Below are positions 16,168 through 27,836 of a stretch of 64,000 nucleotides of DNA, one piece after another. Under the pieces are notes generated by a model. That model was not told where the DNA came from. It was given only the letters and a program-made list of their open reading frames with translations, and searched no databases. Each line of letters begins with the position of its first letter. Position 1 is the first letter of the stretch. Source of the stretch: Salmonella enterica subsp. enterica serovar Choleraesuis (GTDB lineage Bacteria > Pseudomonadota > Gammaproteobacteria > Enterobacterales > Enterobacteriaceae); the NCBI GenBank assembly GCA_022846635.1, contig AP025685.1:868001-932000 (forward strand). Direction: 5' to 3'. The position numbers and the translations under genes were made by a program.

Positions 16168-19059
16168 ATGCCGAAACGTAGTACCTGGTTTGTATGTTTG
16201 TTGTTGTCTGTCTTTTTTTGGGCTCCATTGAGCCAGGCCAGCCAGGGGTGGCAGCCGATAAAAGAGACTGTCCACAAAAGCAATAAAGATGACAGAAGTT
16301 ATCAGGCGATACGCCTTGATAATGGTATGGAAGTTTTACTGGTTAGCGATCCGCAGGCGATCAAGTCGCTGTCGGCGCTGGTGGTACCGGTAGGTTCACT
16401 TCAGGATCCCAAAGATCATCAGGGGCTGGCTCACTTTCTTGAGCACATGACGCTGATGGGATCGGCCAAATATCCTCAACCAGATAGCCTGTCAGAATTT
16501 CTCAAATTGCACGGTGGTAGCCATAACGCCAGCACGTTACCTTATCGTACTGCCTATTATCTGGAAGTTGAGAATGACGCTCTCAGCCCGGCGGTCGATC
16601 GCCTTGCTGATGCTATTGCCGCACCGAATCTGGATGCAAAATACACCAATCGGGAACGTAATGCGGTTAATTCCGAGCTAACGATGGCGCGCTCCCGTGA
16701 CGGGCTGCGCATGGCGCAGGTTGGCGCAGAAACATTGAATCCTGCTCATCCGGCCTCTCAATTCTCCGGCGGCAACCTGGAAACTTTGCGCGATCTGCCG
16801 GGTAACAGTCTGCTGGATGCGCTGCATAAATTCCGTGACCGCTACTACTCCGCAAATCTGATGAAGGCCGTTATCTACAGCAACAAACCGTTGCCAGATC
16901 TGGCTAAGCTCGCCAGCCAGACCTATGGCCGCATCGTTAATAACAAGCGTGATATCCCAGCGATTAAAGTACCGGTGGTCACTGATGCTCAGAAAGACAT
17001 CATTATTCACTACGTTCCTGCACAGCCGCGCAAACTAGTACGTATCGAGTTCCGGTTGCCGGATAACAGTGCGCAGTTCCGGAGCAAAACTGATGAGCTG
17101 ATTAGCTACATGATTGGCAACCGCAGCCCGAATACGCTTTCCGACTGGTTGCAAAACCAGGGGCTGGCCGACGGCGTGCGGGCAGACTCTGACCCGGTAA
17201 TAGCCGGTAACAGCGGCGTCTTTACCATTTCAGTGTCACTGACTGACAAAGGCCTGGCCAACCGGGATCGCGTGGTAGCCGCGGTGTTCAGCTATTTACA
17301 GATGCTGCGCCAGAATAATATCGATAAGCGTTACTTCAAAGAATTGGCCAAAGTTCTGGATCTCGACTTCCGCTATCCATCAATCTCGCGCGACATGAAT
17401 TATGTTGAGTGGCTGGCCGATACTATGATTCGAGTACCTGTGGCCCATACGCTGGACGCGGTAAACATTGCCGATCGCTTCGATCCTGCTGCGGTGCAAG
17501 CTCGTCTCGATCAGATGATTCCCGCCAATGCGCGTATCTGGTATATCAGCCCCGATGAGCCTCACGATAAGCAGGCCTATTTTGTTAATGCGCAATACTC
17601 CGTTGCTCGCGTTACCGGGAAGATTCACGAGCTGTGGCAACAGGATGCGAAAAAAATTGCCCTGCAGCTGCCGGAGCTGAACCCCTACATTCCAGATAAT
17701 TTTGCGCTGATAAAACCGAATAAAAGCTACTCCCATCCGGAAATGCTGTTGGAAGAGCCAAAACTGCGAGTGCTCTATATGCCAAGCCAGCGTTTTGCCA
17801 GCGAGCCTAAGGTGGATATTACCGCAGTGCTGCGTAATCCTGAGGCGATGAACAGTGCGCGTAATCAGGTAATGTTTGCGCTCAATGACTACCTGGCCGG
17901 GCTGGCTCTTGACCAGTTAAGCAATCAGGCTGCGGTTGGCGGCATTGGTTTCTCAACCAGCGCCAATAACGGCCTGGTGCTCAATGCAAACGGCTATACC
18001 CAGCATATGTCTGAATTGTTTAGCGATCTGCTCGATGGCTATTTTAGCTATCAGAGCAATGATGCTGAGCTGGCGCAGGCAAAATCCTGGTATTTGCAGA
18101 TGCTGGCCTCGGCGGAGAAATCAAAAGCCTACGATCAGGCTATGCTGCCGGTGCAAATGGTGTCACAGGTGCCTTACTTCCAGCGCGATACTCGTCGGGC
18201 GGAGCTGGCATCCATTACGCTGCAGGATGTGATGAATTATCGCGAACAGCTTAAACACGGTGCCCGTGCTGAGTTTATGGTGGTGGGTAATATGAGCCCG
18301 GACCAAAGCAAGGCATTGGCTCGTAAGGTAAGCAGCCAGTTGCAGACTGACGGCAATGAATGGTGCCGCAATAAAGATGTATTGATCGACCGTGAACAAA
18401 TGGCGGCATTCCGGGAAACCGGTGCCAGTACCGATTCAGCGCTGGCCGCAGTGTTTGTTCCTAAGTTTTATGACGAAACCAAAAGTGCCGCTTATAGCAT
18501 GCTGATAGGCCAGATTATCCAGCCCTGGTTCTACAATCAGCTGCGTACTCAGGAGCAGTTAGGCTATGCGGTATTTGCCTTTGCAATGCCGGTTGGCCGT
18601 CAATGGGGCCTGGGCTTTTTACTGCAAAGCAGCGACCGCCAGCCGGCCGCGCTGTGGAAGCGCTATGAAGCGTTTTTCACTGGAGTAGAAAAGCGGTTGA
18701 GAGAAATGCCTGCCAGCGAGTTTGCCCAGGTTCAGCAGGGCGTTATCAAAGATATGATGGCACCGCCGCAGACACTGGCCGGCGAAGCGGCGCAGTTTAG
18801 TAAGGACTTTGACCGTGGCAACTGGAAGTTTGATTCGCGGGCTAAAGAGATTGCCGTTATCAAAACGCTGACGCCGGAGAAACTGGCGCTGTTCTTCCAT
18901 CAGGCGGTCATTGCCCGCCAGGGGATGGCGATTGTTTCGCAGATTTCCGGGAGCCAGGGCGGTAGCAAAGAGCAATATGCAGCGCTTTCCGGCTCAAAAG
19001 TGTGGCCAAGTATTACGGCATTACAGCAGTCTTTACCTCAGGTTGCTGAGCCACAATGA
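16168..19059 (+). CDS. ptrA: Protease III, pitrilysin
   Basis: 963 residues (E. coli 962). A Sec signal peptide covers about residues 1-25, with likely cleavage after SQA. Pitrilysin is a periplasmic zinc endopeptidase of the M16 family that degrades small proteins. The inverted zinc motif HFLEH lies at His89-Glu92-His93, with the third ligand at Glu170 in NRERNAVNSE. The second half has the inactive M16 repeat, including RTQEQLGYAVFAF. The ribosome site is AAGAGG. The gene sits between recC and recB as in E. coli and its stop overlaps the recB start by 4 bases (ATGA), an old and unexplained arrangement shared by the family. Confidence 0.97.
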   Translation: MPKRSTWFVCLLLSVFFWAPLSQASQGWQPIKETVHKSNKDDRSYQAIRLDNGMEVLLVSDPQAIKSLSALVVPVGSLQDPKDHQGLAHFLEHMTLMGSAKYPQPDSLSEFLKLHGGSHNASTLPYRTAYYLEVENDALSPAVDRLADAIAAPNLDAKYTNRERNAVNSELTMARSRDGLRMAQVGAETLNPAHPASQFSGGNLETLRDLPGNSLLDALHKFRDRYYSANLMKAVIYSNKPLPDLAKLASQTYGRIVNNKRDIPAIKVPVVTDAQKDIIIHYVPAQPRKLVRIEFRLPDNSAQFRSKTDELISYMIGNRSPNTLSDWLQNQGLADGVRADSDPVIAGNSGVFTISVSLTDKGLANRDRVVAAVFSYLQMLRQNNIDKRYFKELAKVLDLDFRYPSISRDMNYVEWLADTMIRVPVAHTLDAVNIADRFDPAAVQARLDQMIPANARIWYISPDEPHDKQAYFVNAQYSVARVTGKIHELWQQDAKKIALQLPELNPYIPDNFALIKPNKSYSHPEMLLEEPKLRVLYMPSQRFASEPKVDITAVLRNPEAMNSARNQVMFALNDYLAGLALDQLSNQAAVGGIGFSTSANNGLVLNANGYTQHMSELFSDLLDGYFSYQSNDAELAQAKSWYLQMLASAEKSKAYDQAMLPVQMVSQVPYFQRDTRRAELASITLQDVMNYREQLKHGARAEFMVVGNMSPDQSKALARKVSSQLQTDGNEWCRNKDVLIDREQMAAFRETGASTDSALAAVFVPKFYDETKSAAYSMLIGQIIQPWFYNQLRTQEQLGYAVFAFAMPVGRQWGLGFLLQSSDRQPAALWKRYEAFFTGVEKRLREMPASEFAQVQQGVIKDMMAPPQTLAGEAAQFSKDFDRGNWKFDSRAKEIAVIKTLTPEKLALFFHQAVIARQGMAIVSQISGSQGGSKEQYAALSGSKVWPSITALQQSLPQVAEPQ

Positions 19060-22000
19060 GTGTTATTACTGCAACGGCGCTGGACCCTCTGCGCCTGCCG
19101 CTGACCGGCGAGCGTTTGATTGAGGCATCGGCAGGCACCGGCAAAACTTATACCATCGCGGCGCTTTACCTGCGTCTGCTATTGGGGCTGGGCGGCGATG
19201 CCGCCGCGCCGCGCCCATTACGGGTTGAAGAGCTGCTGGTGGTTACCTTTACCGAGGCTGCCACGGCTGAACTGCGTGGGCGTATCCGCAGTAACATTCA
19301 TGAACTGAGAATTGCCTGCCTGCGCGGGCGCAGCGACAACCCGCTGATGACGCAGCTTATGGCCGAGATCTCCTCACCTGAGGCGGCGGCCCACACTCTG
19401 CTACTGGCTGAGCGCCAGATGGACGAAGCGGCAATTTTTACCATTCACGGTTTCTGCCAGCGCATGCTGAGCCTTAATGCGTTTGAGTCCGGCCTTTTGT
19501 TTGAACAGCGGCTTATTGAAGATGAGCAGCCGCTGCGTCAGCGGGCCTGCGCTGACTTCTGGCGACGTCATTGTTACCCGCTGCCGCGTCCGGTTGCCGC
19601 GGCGGTAAGCGCGCTGTGGAGCGGGCCGGAAAATTTGCTGCTTGAGATTCAAAGCTATCTGCATGGCGATAAACCTCAGCTGGTGCAGCCGGTTGCGGAA
19701 GGGGAAACCCTGGAGGATCGGCACCGCCAGATAATTAGCCGCATAAGCGACTTTAAACAGCGCTGGCGCGAAACCTCTGCAGATGTGGCAGACATTATTA
19801 ATGGTTCTGGCGTTGATAAACGCAGCTACAGCAGTCGCTATCTGCCCGGTTGGTTAAGCCAGGTGGGGGAGTGGGCAGAGCAGGAGAGCGAAGATTATCG
19901 CCTGCCGGATGCTCTGAACCGCTTTGGGCAGCGGGTTCTGGAAGATAAAACCAAAAAAGGTGAGGTGCCTCGCCATCCGCTCTTTACCGCGGTGGATGAG
20001 CTGTTAGCCGCTCCGCTGAGCATTAAAGATTTGGTTATCAGCCGGGCGCTGACAGAGATCCGCGACACGGTGGCCGAAGAGAAGCGCAGGCGCGGCGAGC
20101 TGGGTTTTGACGATATGCTCAGCCGGTTGGATCTGGCGCTGGCAGGCGAACAGGGCGAAGCTTTGGCTAGAGCCATTCGCAGCCGTTATCCGGTGGCGAT
20201 GATTGATGAATTTCAGGATACCGACCCTCAGCAATACCGAATTTTTCGCCACATCTGGCTCCATCAGCCGGAGTGCGCGCTGCTACTTATCGGTGACCCT
20301 AAACAGGCTATTTACGCCTTCCGCGGCGCGGATATTTTTACCTACATGCGCGCGCGTAAAGAGGTGAGCGCCCACTATACGCTGGAGACTAACTGGCGTT
20401 CTTCGCCGGCAATGGTGAACAGCGTCAACACGCTGTTTCAGCGCGTACCAGATGCTTTCCTGTTTAAAGATATTCCCTTCCTGGCGGTTAACTCATCGCC
20501 GCGCAATCAGGGGCTACGTTTCACCATCAATGGTGCTGAACAACCGGCTATGACCTTCTGGCAGGGAAATGAGCAGGTTATTAGCGTCAATGATTATCAG
20601 CAGATGATGGCGCGCCAATGCGCCAGCGAGATCCGCCACTGGCTTAGCGCCGGGCAGCGCGGCGACGCGTTATTATGGCGTGGCGACAAGTCGCGTCCGG
20701 TCGCCGCCAGCGATATTACGGTGCTGGTGCGCAGCCGCCAGGAGGCGGGGCTGATACGCGATGCATTAAATGCGTTGAATATTCCTTCGGTCTATTTATC
20801 CAACCGCGATAGCGTGTTTACGACTCCTGAAGCGCGCGAATTACTGTGGGTGCTTCAGGCTGTACTCAATCCGGAGCGAGAAAATCTGGTGCGAAATGCA
20901 TTGGCTACCGCTCTGCTTGGGCTTGATGCCAGCCGCCTGGATGCTTTGAATCAGGATGAGCAGGCCTGGGAACATATCGTTGAAGAGTTTGACGATTATC
21001 GCCAGCGCTGGCTACGACGCGGCGTAATGCCGATGCTCCGTGAAATGCTGTCCCGCCGTCAGGTCGCCGAAACCCTGCTGACGCAGACGGGCGGTGAACG
21101 ACGTCTCACCGATGTTCTGCACCTGTGTGAATTGCTACAGGAGGCTGCCGGGCAGTTGGACAGTGAGCATGCGCTTACTCGCTGGCTGGCGCAACGTATC
21201 AGCGAGCCAGACCGTAACGCCAGCAGCCAGCAGCTAAGGCTGGAGAGCGATCGCCATCTGGTGCAGGTGGTGACCATCCATAAATCCAAAGGGCTGGAGT
21301 ACTCGCTGGTTTGGCTGCCCTTTATCGCCAGCTTCAGGCCTCAGTCCCAGGTGCTGTATCACGATCGAACCTCATTTACCTCGTTGCTGGATATTGAAGG
21401 CAGCGAGCAGGGGAAAGCCTGGGCTGAAGAGGAACGCTTAGCTGAAGATTTGCGTCTGCTATACGTGGCGGTAACCCGGGCCATCTGGCACTGCAGTATT
21501 GGTATTGCGCCTTTAGTGCGCGGTACTCGTAGCAAATCAGGGACCAGCGATCTGCATCTCAGTGCGCTGGGATATTTGATTCAACGCGGTGAGGCGCTGA
21601 CTGGTGATGAGCTGGGCGCGGCGCTGGCAACGCTGGCCGGGCCTGATATCGCGCTCTGTCCGGTTAGCGATACTCCGGCAGAGCCGTGGCAGCCGCAGGA
21701 GGATCTGTTACCGGATCTGGCGGCTCGAACACCGGAGCGGATTGTCGATGATCAGTGGCGAGTCACCAGTTATTCCGGGCTACAGCAGCATGGAAAAACC
21801 GGTACGCTGGCTCAGGACTTGCTGCCGCGCTTTGATATTGATGCCGCTGAAGGCGGCGAACAGCCTCAGGAGCAGGCGCTGTCGCCTTATGATTTCCCGC
21901 GCGGTGCCGGGCCGGGGACTTTCCTTCACAGCCTGTTCGAGCAAATTGATTTTCGCGAGCCGGTCAGCAATGAATGGCTGGCTGAGCAGCTTCAGTTACA

Positions 22001-22601
22001 AGGTTTTGAGGAGCGCTGGCAACCGGTATTGGCTGAATGGCTGCCGGGAGTGCTGGGCGCGCCGTTGAGCTATGATGGCCTGACCCTTTCGGCCCTTGGT
22101 CCAAAAGATACCCGGGTTGAGCTGGAATTTTATCTGCCGATAGATGGATTACTGGATGCTAAAGCGCTGGATAATATTCTCCGCCGCTATGACCCCCTAT
22201 CCGCCAATTGCCCGGCGCTGGATTTCCGTCAGGTTCAGGGGATGCTGAAGGGTTTTATTGATCTGGTTTTCCGTTGGCAGGGGCGGTATTACCTGCTGGA
22301 TTACAAATCAAACTGGTTAGGTTCGAGTGGCGAAGATTACCGCCGTGAGGCGATGGAGCAGGCGATGTGCCAGCATCGTTACGATCTCCAGTATCAACTT
22401 TATAGCCTGGCGTTACACCGCTACTTGCGTCAGCGCCTGACAGACTATGACTATCAACATCACTTTGGTGGCGTTATCTATCTGTTTTTAAGGGGAGTGA
22501 CGCCTGAAATGCCCGGCCAGGGAATCTTTACGACTCGTCCACAGCAGGCGTTAATCGACGAGATGGACGTTCTGTTTAGCGGTGAGGCGGTAACGTTATG
22601 A
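19056..22601 (+). CDS. recB: Exodeoxyribonuclease V subunit RecB
   Basis: 1181 residues (E. coli 1180). RecB is the 3'-to-5' SF1 helicase and the sole nuclease of RecBCD, acting on double-strand ends. Walker A is EASAGTGKT with Lys30. Walker B is [12 protein letters not shown], followed by [28 protein letters not shown] and LLYVAVTRA, a full UvrD-type motif series. The C-terminal nuclease domain carries [10 protein letters not shown] with the catalytic Asp and Lys, and the [16 protein letters not shown] motif. It starts inside the ptrA stop (ATGA) and is coupled to recD in the same way. Confidence 0.97.
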   Translation: MSVITATALDPLRLPLTGERLIEASAGTGKTYTIAALYLRLLLGLGGDAAAPRPLRVEELLVVTFTEAATAELRGRIRSNIHELRIACLRGRSDNPLMTQLMAEISSPEAAAHTLLLAERQMDEAAIFTIHGFCQRMLSLNAFESGLLFEQRLIEDEQPLRQRACADFWRRHCYPLPRPVAAAVSALWSGPENLLLEIQSYLHGDKPQLVQPVAEGETLEDRHRQIISRISDFKQRWRETSADVADIINGSGVDKRSYSSRYLPGWLSQVGEWAEQESEDYRLPDALNRFGQRVLEDKTKKGEVPRHPLFTAVDELLAAPLSIKDLVISRALTEIRDTVAEEKRRRGELGFDDMLSRLDLALAGEQGEALARAIRSRYPVAMIDEFQDTDPQQYRIFRHIWLHQPECALLLIGDPKQAIYAFRGADIFTYMRARKEVSAHYTLETNWRSSPAMVNSVNTLFQRVPDAFLFKDIPFLAVNSSPRNQGLRFTINGAEQPAMTFWQGNEQVISVNDYQQMMARQCASEIRHWLSAGQRGDALLWRGDKSRPVAASDITVLVRSRQEAGLIRDALNALNIPSVYLSNRDSVFTTPEARELLWVLQAVLNPERENLVRNALATALLGLDASRLDALNQDEQAWEHIVEEFDDYRQRWLRRGVMPMLREMLSRRQVAETLLTQTGGERRLTDVLHLCELLQEAAGQLDSEHALTRWLAQRISEPDRNASSQQLRLESDRHLVQVVTIHKSKGLEYSLVWLPFIASFRPQSQVLYHDRTSFTSLLDIEGSEQGKAWAEEERLAEDLRLLYVAVTRAIWHCSIGIAPLVRGTRSKSGTSDLHLSALGYLIQRGEALTGDELGAALATLAGPDIALCPVSDTPAEPWQPQEDLLPDLAARTPERIVDDQWRVTSYSGLQQHGKTGTLAQDLLPRFDIDAAEGGEQPQEQALSPYDFPRGAGPGTFLHSLFEQIDFREPVSNEWLAEQLQLQGFEERWQPVLAEWLPGVLGAPLSYDGLTLSALGPKDTRVELEFYLPIDGLLDAKALDNILRRYDPLSANCPALDFRQVQGMLKGFIDLVFRWQGRYYLLDYKSNWLGSSGEDYRREAMEQAMCQHRYDLQYQLYSLALHRYLRQRLTDYDYQHHFGGVIYLFLRGVTPEMPGQGIFTTRPQQALIDEMDVLFSGEAVTL

Positions 22602-24466
22602 GCATGATGGAGTCCTTGTTATTGCAGGGAGTCAACGAAGGCGCATTTCGCTCTCTGGATGTGCAGTTTGCCATCATGGTGGCGCACAGCGATCGCCCTG
22701 CCGTCATGCTGGCGGCAGCGTTAGTTAGCCGCGATGCGGGCGAGGGGCATGTTTGCCTGCCGCTTGATTCAATCACTCCAGAAAGCATCGTCCCACGCAA
22801 CCTTCAGCTAGGTGCGGAACTGCTGGCGGCCAGCGGTGTTGATAATGACTGGATTCCGCTGTTATCGGCATCTCCTGCCGTTGCCTGTGACGGTAGCGCC
22901 GCGCCATTAGTGCTGGATGGTAACCGCCTGTATCTGAACCGACTGTGGCACTACGAGCAGAGAGTCGGACATTTCTTCCAACAGCAGTCTAATGATAATG
23001 AAGCGATAGATGGCCAGCGGGTACGGTCTATTCTCGATAAGCTATTTGCCCCGCAGCCGGAGACGGACTGGCAGAAAGTCGCCGCTGCGGTCGCCCTGAC
23101 CAGAAGGATATCGGTTATTTCTGGCGGGCCTGGGACCGGTAAAACGACCACCGTAGCTAAACTATTGGCAGCGCTGGTGCAGCTTCAGGGGGATCGGCGC
23201 TGGCGTATTCGCCTGGTGGCACCCACCGGTAAAGCCGCGGCCAGGCTGACCGAGTCACTCGGTAAAGCGCTGAATGAATTAGATCTGGATGATGACGTTA
23301 AAGCGCTGCTGCCGGAGGATGCTTCCACGCTGCACCGCCTTTTGGGAATGCGTCCAGACAGCCAGCATCTGCGTTATCACGCAGGAAACCCGCTTCATCT
23401 TGATTTGCTGGTTGTCGATGAAGCTTCAATGGTTGACCTGCCCATGATGGCGCGGCTTATTGACGCGCTACCGGCAGGTGCCAGGGTTATTTTCCTTGGC
23501 GACCGGGATCAACTGGCCTCGGTGGAGGCCGGTGCGGTGCTGGGCGATATTTGCCAGTATGCGGGGGAGGGATATCCTGCGGCTCGTGCCGGTGAGCTTA
23601 GCGAGCTGGTGGGCTATTCGCTGCCGCAGGGTGAGTCAGATACTGCTGCGCGGCTGCGCGGGGGGCTGTGCCTGCTGCGCAAAAGTTATCGCTTTGGGGC
23701 CGACTCCGGTATTGGCCAGCTGGCGGCAGCGGTGAATGCTGGCGACAACCCGGCAGTTACCCGCGCGCTGGGGCAGGGGTTTAGCGATATCGAATACCAT
23801 CCGCTGGCCTGCGAAGAGGATTACCTGGGGATGATTAGCCAGGTTCTGGAGGGATTTGCTAATTATCTGTCCCTGCTTTCTGGCCCGGTGACGCCTGAGG
23901 CAGCGCTGGCGGCCTTTGGCCGCTATCAACTGCTCTGCGCATTGCGCGAAGGGCCGTTCGGCGTTAGCGGATTGAATGAGCGCATTAGCACTTTGCTGAT
24001 GCAGCGTGGCATTGTTGAGCGGCCTGCAGCCGGTTCGCGCTGGTACCACGGGCGGCCAGTGATGATCTCGCGTAACGATAGCGCCCTGGGGTTGTTTAAC
24101 GGTGATATCGGGGTAACTTTGCGCGGTGAAGATGGGCTGCGAGTTTGGTTCCCGCTGGCGGATGGTTCGATTAAGTCGGTGATTCCTGGCCGCTTACCTG
24201 ACCACGAAACCGTATGGGCGATGACGGTGCATAAATCGCAGGGCTCGGAATTTGATAATGTAGCCCTGGTTTTGCCGGATAAATATGTGCCGTTGATAAC
24301 TCGTGAACTGGTTTACACCGCTATCACCCGAGCTCGCAAGCGGCTTTCACTGTATGCGGAACGGCGGGTACTGGCTCAGGCTATTGGCACTCAAACCGCC
24401 AGGCGCAGTGGCCTGGCGGCGGCATTTGCCGACTCTGGGAATGAAATTATCCCAGGTCAGCCATAA
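22598..24466 (+). CDS. recD: Exodeoxyribonuclease V subunit RecD
   Basis: 622 residues (E. coli 608). RecD is the fast 5'-to-3' SF1B helicase of RecBCD. Walker A is [11 protein letters not shown], and Walker B is [18 protein letters not shown], followed by [19 protein letters not shown]. The C-terminal motifs are [14 protein letters not shown] and [15 protein letters not shown]. The start overlaps the recB stop (ATGA); ATGs at 22604 and 22607 are alternatives. The N-terminal domain (about residues 1-110) that binds RecC is less conserved. The 3' end overlaps the convergent argA end by 20 bases. Confidence 0.97.
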   Translation: MSMMESLLLQGVNEGAFRSLDVQFAIMVAHSDRPAVMLAAALVSRDAGEGHVCLPLDSITPESIVPRNLQLGAELLAASGVDNDWIPLLSASPAVACDGSAAPLVLDGNRLYLNRLWHYEQRVGHFFQQQSNDNEAIDGQRVRSILDKLFAPQPETDWQKVAAAVALTRRISVISGGPGTGKTTTVAKLLAALVQLQGDRRWRIRLVAPTGKAAARLTESLGKALNELDLDDDVKALLPEDASTLHRLLGMRPDSQHLRYHAGNPLHLDLLVVDEASMVDLPMMARLIDALPAGARVIFLGDRDQLASVEAGAVLGDICQYAGEGYPAARAGELSELVGYSLPQGESDTAARLRGGLCLLRKSYRFGADSGIGQLAAAVNAGDNPAVTRALGQGFSDIEYHPLACEEDYLGMISQVLEGFANYLSLLSGPVTPEAALAAFGRYQLLCALREGPFGVSGLNERISTLLMQRGIVERPAAGSRWYHGRPVMISRNDSALGLFNGDIGVTLRGEDGLRVWFPLADGSIKSVIPGRLPDHETVWAMTVHKSQGSEFDNVALVLPDKYVPLITRELVYTAITRARKRLSLYAERRVLAQAIGTQTARRSGLAAAFADSGNEIIPGQP

Positions 24467-25784
24467 GAACTTTAGAGCGCCGCTGATAGTTGTACATCTG
24501 CTGCTTACTTTGAGGCAGCAGCTCAATATCAACCGGCGTAAAGCCTCGCTCCTGGAACCAATGAATACTACGAGTGGTCAGGACGAATAACCGGTCCAGT
24601 CCCATTTGCCGGGCCTGGCTGGCAATTCGCTTCAGCAGTACTTCCCCTCGCGAAGAGCTGCGGTAATCCGGGTGTACTGCCACGCAGGCCATCTCGCCTA
24701 TCTTCTCTTCGGTAAAAGGATAGAGCGCCGCGCAGGCGATAGTCAGATTATCGCGCTGAATAATGGTGAACTTATCAATCTCCATCTCCAGCTGCTCGCG
24801 GGAGCGGCGCACCAAAATTCCCTGCTGTTCCAGGGGGCGGATCAGTTCGAGGATGCCGCCGATATCGTTGATGGTTGCCCGGCGGATCTGTTCGGCGCTC
24901 TCCATCACTATCTGGGTGCCAATCCCGTCGCGTGAGAACAACTCCTGCAGCAGCGATCCATCTTCCTGATAGCTCATCAGATGGCTGCGGTTTACGCCGC
25001 TGCGACAGGCTTTTATGGCTCCCCGCAGGAAGCGTACGGTACCCGAGTGATAATCTCCGGCGGCTTCCAGCTCCGCCACGCGCTGCTGGGCTTCTCCTGG
25101 CAGCATTTCCGGGATGATTTCTCCCTCGTTATCGGTAACGCCCTGGGCTGAGCAAAAGCCGATAAGCTTTTCGGCCTTCAGCTTGATAGCCAGCTGGGTG
25201 GCAAGCTCCTCGGTAGTGAGGTTAAAGCTCTCGCCGGTAACCGATACGGCAACTGGCCCCAACAGCACAATGGAACCTGCATCAAGCTGGCGATGAATAG
25301 CCTCTTCATCGATACGGCGAATGCGCCCGCTATGGCAGTAATCAATACCGTCATCAACCCCCAGCGGCTGCGCGATAATAAAATTACCGCTCACAACGTT
25401 GATATGCGCTCCCTGCAACGGTGTATTACCGAGGCTCATAGAGAGACGGGCGGTAATATCCAGTTGCAGCAGCCCGGCGGCTTGCTTCACCAGATCGAGG
25501 GTGCGGCCATCGGTGACGCGGATATGTTTGTGGAATTGAGGCGAGCAGTCATGAGCGGCCAGGCTGGCATCAATTTGCGGCCGGGCACCATAAACTACGA
25601 CCAGGCGAATGCCAAGGCTATGCAATAACCCGATATCGTTAACTATGCTGGAAAAGTTCTCATGGGCGATAGCTTCACCGCCTAACATAATGACGAATGT
25701 CTTGCCGCGATGGGCATTGATATAGGGGACGGAGTGCCGGAAACCATCAACCAGCTCAGTCTTTCTTTCCTTCGCCACTTGCAC
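24447..25784 (-). CDS. argA: N-acetylglutamate synthase ArgA
   Basis: 445 residues; E. coli ArgA has 443 (MQVAKERK here against MVKERK). It catalyses the first step of arginine biosynthesis, acetyl-CoA plus glutamate. The N-terminal amino-acid-kinase-like domain (about residues 25-290; [25 protein letters not shown]) binds the feedback inhibitor arginine. The C-terminal GNAT domain (about 295-445) carries [22 protein letters not shown], which includes the acetyl-CoA site. Two ARG boxes lie directly upstream, so ArgR repression is expected. It converges with recD, the two stops overlapping by 20 bases, with no terminator visible between. Confidence 0.97.
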   Translation of the reverse strand: MQVAKERKTELVDGFRHSVPYINAHRGKTFVIMLGGEAIAHENFSSIVNDIGLLHSLGIRLVVVYGARPQIDASLAAHDCSPQFHKHIRVTDGRTLDLVKQAAGLLQLDITARLSMSLGNTPLQGAHINVVSGNFIIAQPLGVDDGIDYCHSGRIRRIDEEAIHRQLDAGSIVLLGPVAVSVTGESFNLTTEELATQLAIKLKAEKLIGFCSAQGVTDNEGEIIPEMLPGEAQQRVAELEAAGDYHSGTVRFLRGAIKACRSGVNRSHLMSYQEDGSLLQELFSRDGIGTQIVMESAEQIRRATINDIGGILELIRPLEQQGILVRRSREQLEMEIDKFTIIQRDNLTIACAALYPFTEEKIGEMACVAVHPDYRSSSRGEVLLKRIASQARQMGLDRLFVLTTRSIHWFQERGFTPVDIELLPQSKQQMYNYQRRSKVLMADLG

Positions 25785-25789
25785 ACCTC

Positions 25790-25828
25790 AATGAATTTTT
25801 ATTCGTAATAAGTGTATTTTTATTCTTT
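25790..25828 (-). promoter_or_regulatory. Tandem ARG boxes (ArgR operator) of argA
   Basis: Two 18-bp ArgR-type boxes lie at 25790-25807 (core TGAATTTTTATTCG) and 25811-25828 (core TGTATTTTTATTCT). They are 3 bp apart and 21 bp centre to centre, the canonical phasing for one ArgR hexamer. They sit within 45 bases of the argA start, consistent with repression by arginine. Seen directly; function from established ArgR knowledge. Confidence 0.85.
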
Positions 25829-25998
25829 TATCTTTCCGGATGCAAGCGGCAATTTGACTAGTTAACAGACAATTTTTTCATCCAGGTGACAGTTGTTAGC
25901 GGATGTTTACCCTTTTGCTAATGACAGTAACTCTGTGATTCGCTAAAGTTTTCAAACTTTTCGCCGCAATTTTATGCGCAAATTTACCAGGGAGAAGC

Positions 25999-27243
25999 AT
26001 GTCAGGATCGCGTCAAATCAGTCGTCGCCAGTTAATTCAAGGAGTTGGCGCAATGTGGTTGCTAAGCGTCAGCACGCCAGGTTTTGCGGCTACCAGCCGG
26101 GTCATTGCGGTGCGCGTCTGGCCAGCTTCGGCCTATACCCGCATTACTTTGGAGTCAAACCATGTCCTGAAGTATCGGCAATTTGCACTGAGCAATCCGG
26201 CCAGGGTTGTCGTCGATCTGGAAAATATTCACCTGGATGCCGTGCTTAAAGGTATCGGCCAGCAAATTCGCCCTGACGATCCTTATATCGCGTCAGCGCG
26301 GGTAGGGCAGTTTGATCCGGACACCGTGCGTCTGGTGTTTGAACTGAAGCAGAATGTCAGCCCGCAGATCTTTGCGCTGGCGCCGGTGGCAGAATTTAAA
26401 GAGCGGCTGGTGGTCGATCTCTACTCGTCTAATACCAGCGCCGAGCAGGATCCCATCCTGGCTTTGCTGGAAGATTACAACAACGGGCAGCTGGATAAGC
26501 CGCAGAAGGATGAAGGCCCACAACCGGGTAAAGCGGGGCGCGACAGGCCGATTGTGGTCATGATCGATCCGGGGCACGGAGGCGAAGATCCGGGGGCCAT
26601 TGGCAAATATAAAACCCGGGAAAAAGACGTGGTGCTGAAAATAGCCCGCCGTCTTAAGGCACTCATCGATAAAGATCCTAAGATGAAGGCCTATATGACG
26701 CGTAATGAGGATGTATTTATTCCTCTGAAAGTGCGGGTGGCTAAGGCACAAAAACAGCGTGCCGATCTATTTGTCTCTATTCACGCCGATGCATTTAGTA
26801 ACCGCCAGGCGCACGGCTCATCGGTGTTTGCGCTTTCCACTAAAGGTGCGACCAGTACTGCGGCAAAACTGCTGGCAGACAGCCAGAACGCTTCTGACCT
26901 TATTGGTGGGGTGAGCCGCAGCGGTGACCGTTATCTCGACCATACTATGTTCGATATGGTGCAATCTCTGACAATTAACGACAGCCTCAAGTTTGGTCAT
27001 GCGGTGTTGGGGAAAATGGGAAATGTAAACAGACTACATAAAAATCGGGTAGAGCAGGCAGGATTTGCTGTGCTTAAGGCGCCTGAGATCCCTTCTATCC
27101 TGGTTGAGACTGCTTTTATCAGTAATGTGGAAGAAGAACGCAAGCTGCGCACGGTCGCCTTCCAGCAGAAGGTAGCCGAATCTATTTATCATGGTATTCA
27201 GAGATACTTTGCGGATAGCGCAACGTTGGCACGGCGTGGATAA
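25999..27243 (+). CDS. amiC: N-acetylmuramoyl-L-alanine amidase AmiC
   Basis: 414 residues (E. coli 417). The N-terminus [17 protein letters not shown] is a twin-arginine signal, so export through Tat to the periplasm is expected. An AMIN domain (about residues 35-140) targets the septum. After a proline-rich linker, the Amidase_3 zinc domain (about 175-400) shows [19 protein letters not shown] and [10 protein letters not shown] with the zinc ligands and catalytic Glu. AmiC splits septal peptidoglycan for daughter cell separation and is activated by NlpD. The ribosome site is AGGGAGAAGC. It is transcribed divergently from argA, 214 bases apart. Confidence 0.97.
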   Translation: MSGSRQISRRQLIQGVGAMWLLSVSTPGFAATSRVIAVRVWPASAYTRITLESNHVLKYRQFALSNPARVVVDLENIHLDAVLKGIGQQIRPDDPYIASARVGQFDPDTVRLVFELKQNVSPQIFALAPVAEFKERLVVDLYSSNTSAEQDPILALLEDYNNGQLDKPQKDEGPQPGKAGRDRPIVVMIDPGHGGEDPGAIGKYKTREKDVVLKIARRLKALIDKDPKMKAYMTRNEDVFIPLKVRVAKAQKQRADLFVSIHADAFSNRQAHGSSVFALSTKGATSTAAKLLADSQNASDLIGGVSRSGDRYLDHTMFDMVQSLTINDSLKFGHAVLGKMGNVNRLHKNRVEQAGFAVLKAPEIPSILVETAFISNVEEERKLRTVAFQQKVAESIYHGIQRYFADSATLARRG

Positions 27244-27269
27244 CGCGCCTTTTGACTGAGGCCAGAAAC

Positions 27270-27292
27270 AAAAAAACACCCGAAAGGGTGTT
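27270..27292 (-). terminator. Terminator of the metZWV tRNA operon
   Basis: On the minus strand, AACACCC TTTC GGGTGTT followed by a run of T residues, 10 bases past the last tRNA. The plus-strand reading has no T run, so it serves the tRNA operon rather than amiC. Confidence 0.8.
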
Positions 27293-27301
27293 ATTGTGAA
27301 G

Positions 27302-27378
<77 letters not shown>

Positions 27379-27425
27379 TCCGAAACTTCATTACTTCTCA
27401 CATTGTCTTCAGCTTTACGCTGAAT

Positions 27426-27502
<77 letters not shown>

Positions 27503-27548
27503 TCCGTAACTTCTTTTTTATCACATTGTCTTCAGCTTTATGCTGAAT

Positions 27549-27625
<77 letters not shown>

Positions 27626-27638
27626 TCCGTGGATGCGC

Positions 27639-27666
27639 ACTATACGCCACTGTGTTGAAGGTGCAA
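27639..27666 (-). promoter_or_regulatory. Promoter of the metZWV operon
   Basis: Minus strand: TTGCAC (27666-27661), 16-base spacer, TATAGT (27644-27639), then a GC-rich discriminator (GCGCATCC). That discriminator type is associated with stringent control of stable RNA promoters. An A-rich stretch lies just upstream of the -35. Confidence 0.75.
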
Positions 27667-27836
27667 CCTTTTTTTAAGATATGTTGAATATTTAGCATCT
27701 GTGTAGCCGCTTTTCATTCAATCGGGTGGATTTTTGTGCGTCGGATTCAGGGGGCAGGCTAAGGCGATTTTCATCCGGGTTGGTGTTTGCTATCTTGCTT
27801 GACCGGGCTGCCACAGCAAATATAGATGAGAGTGTA

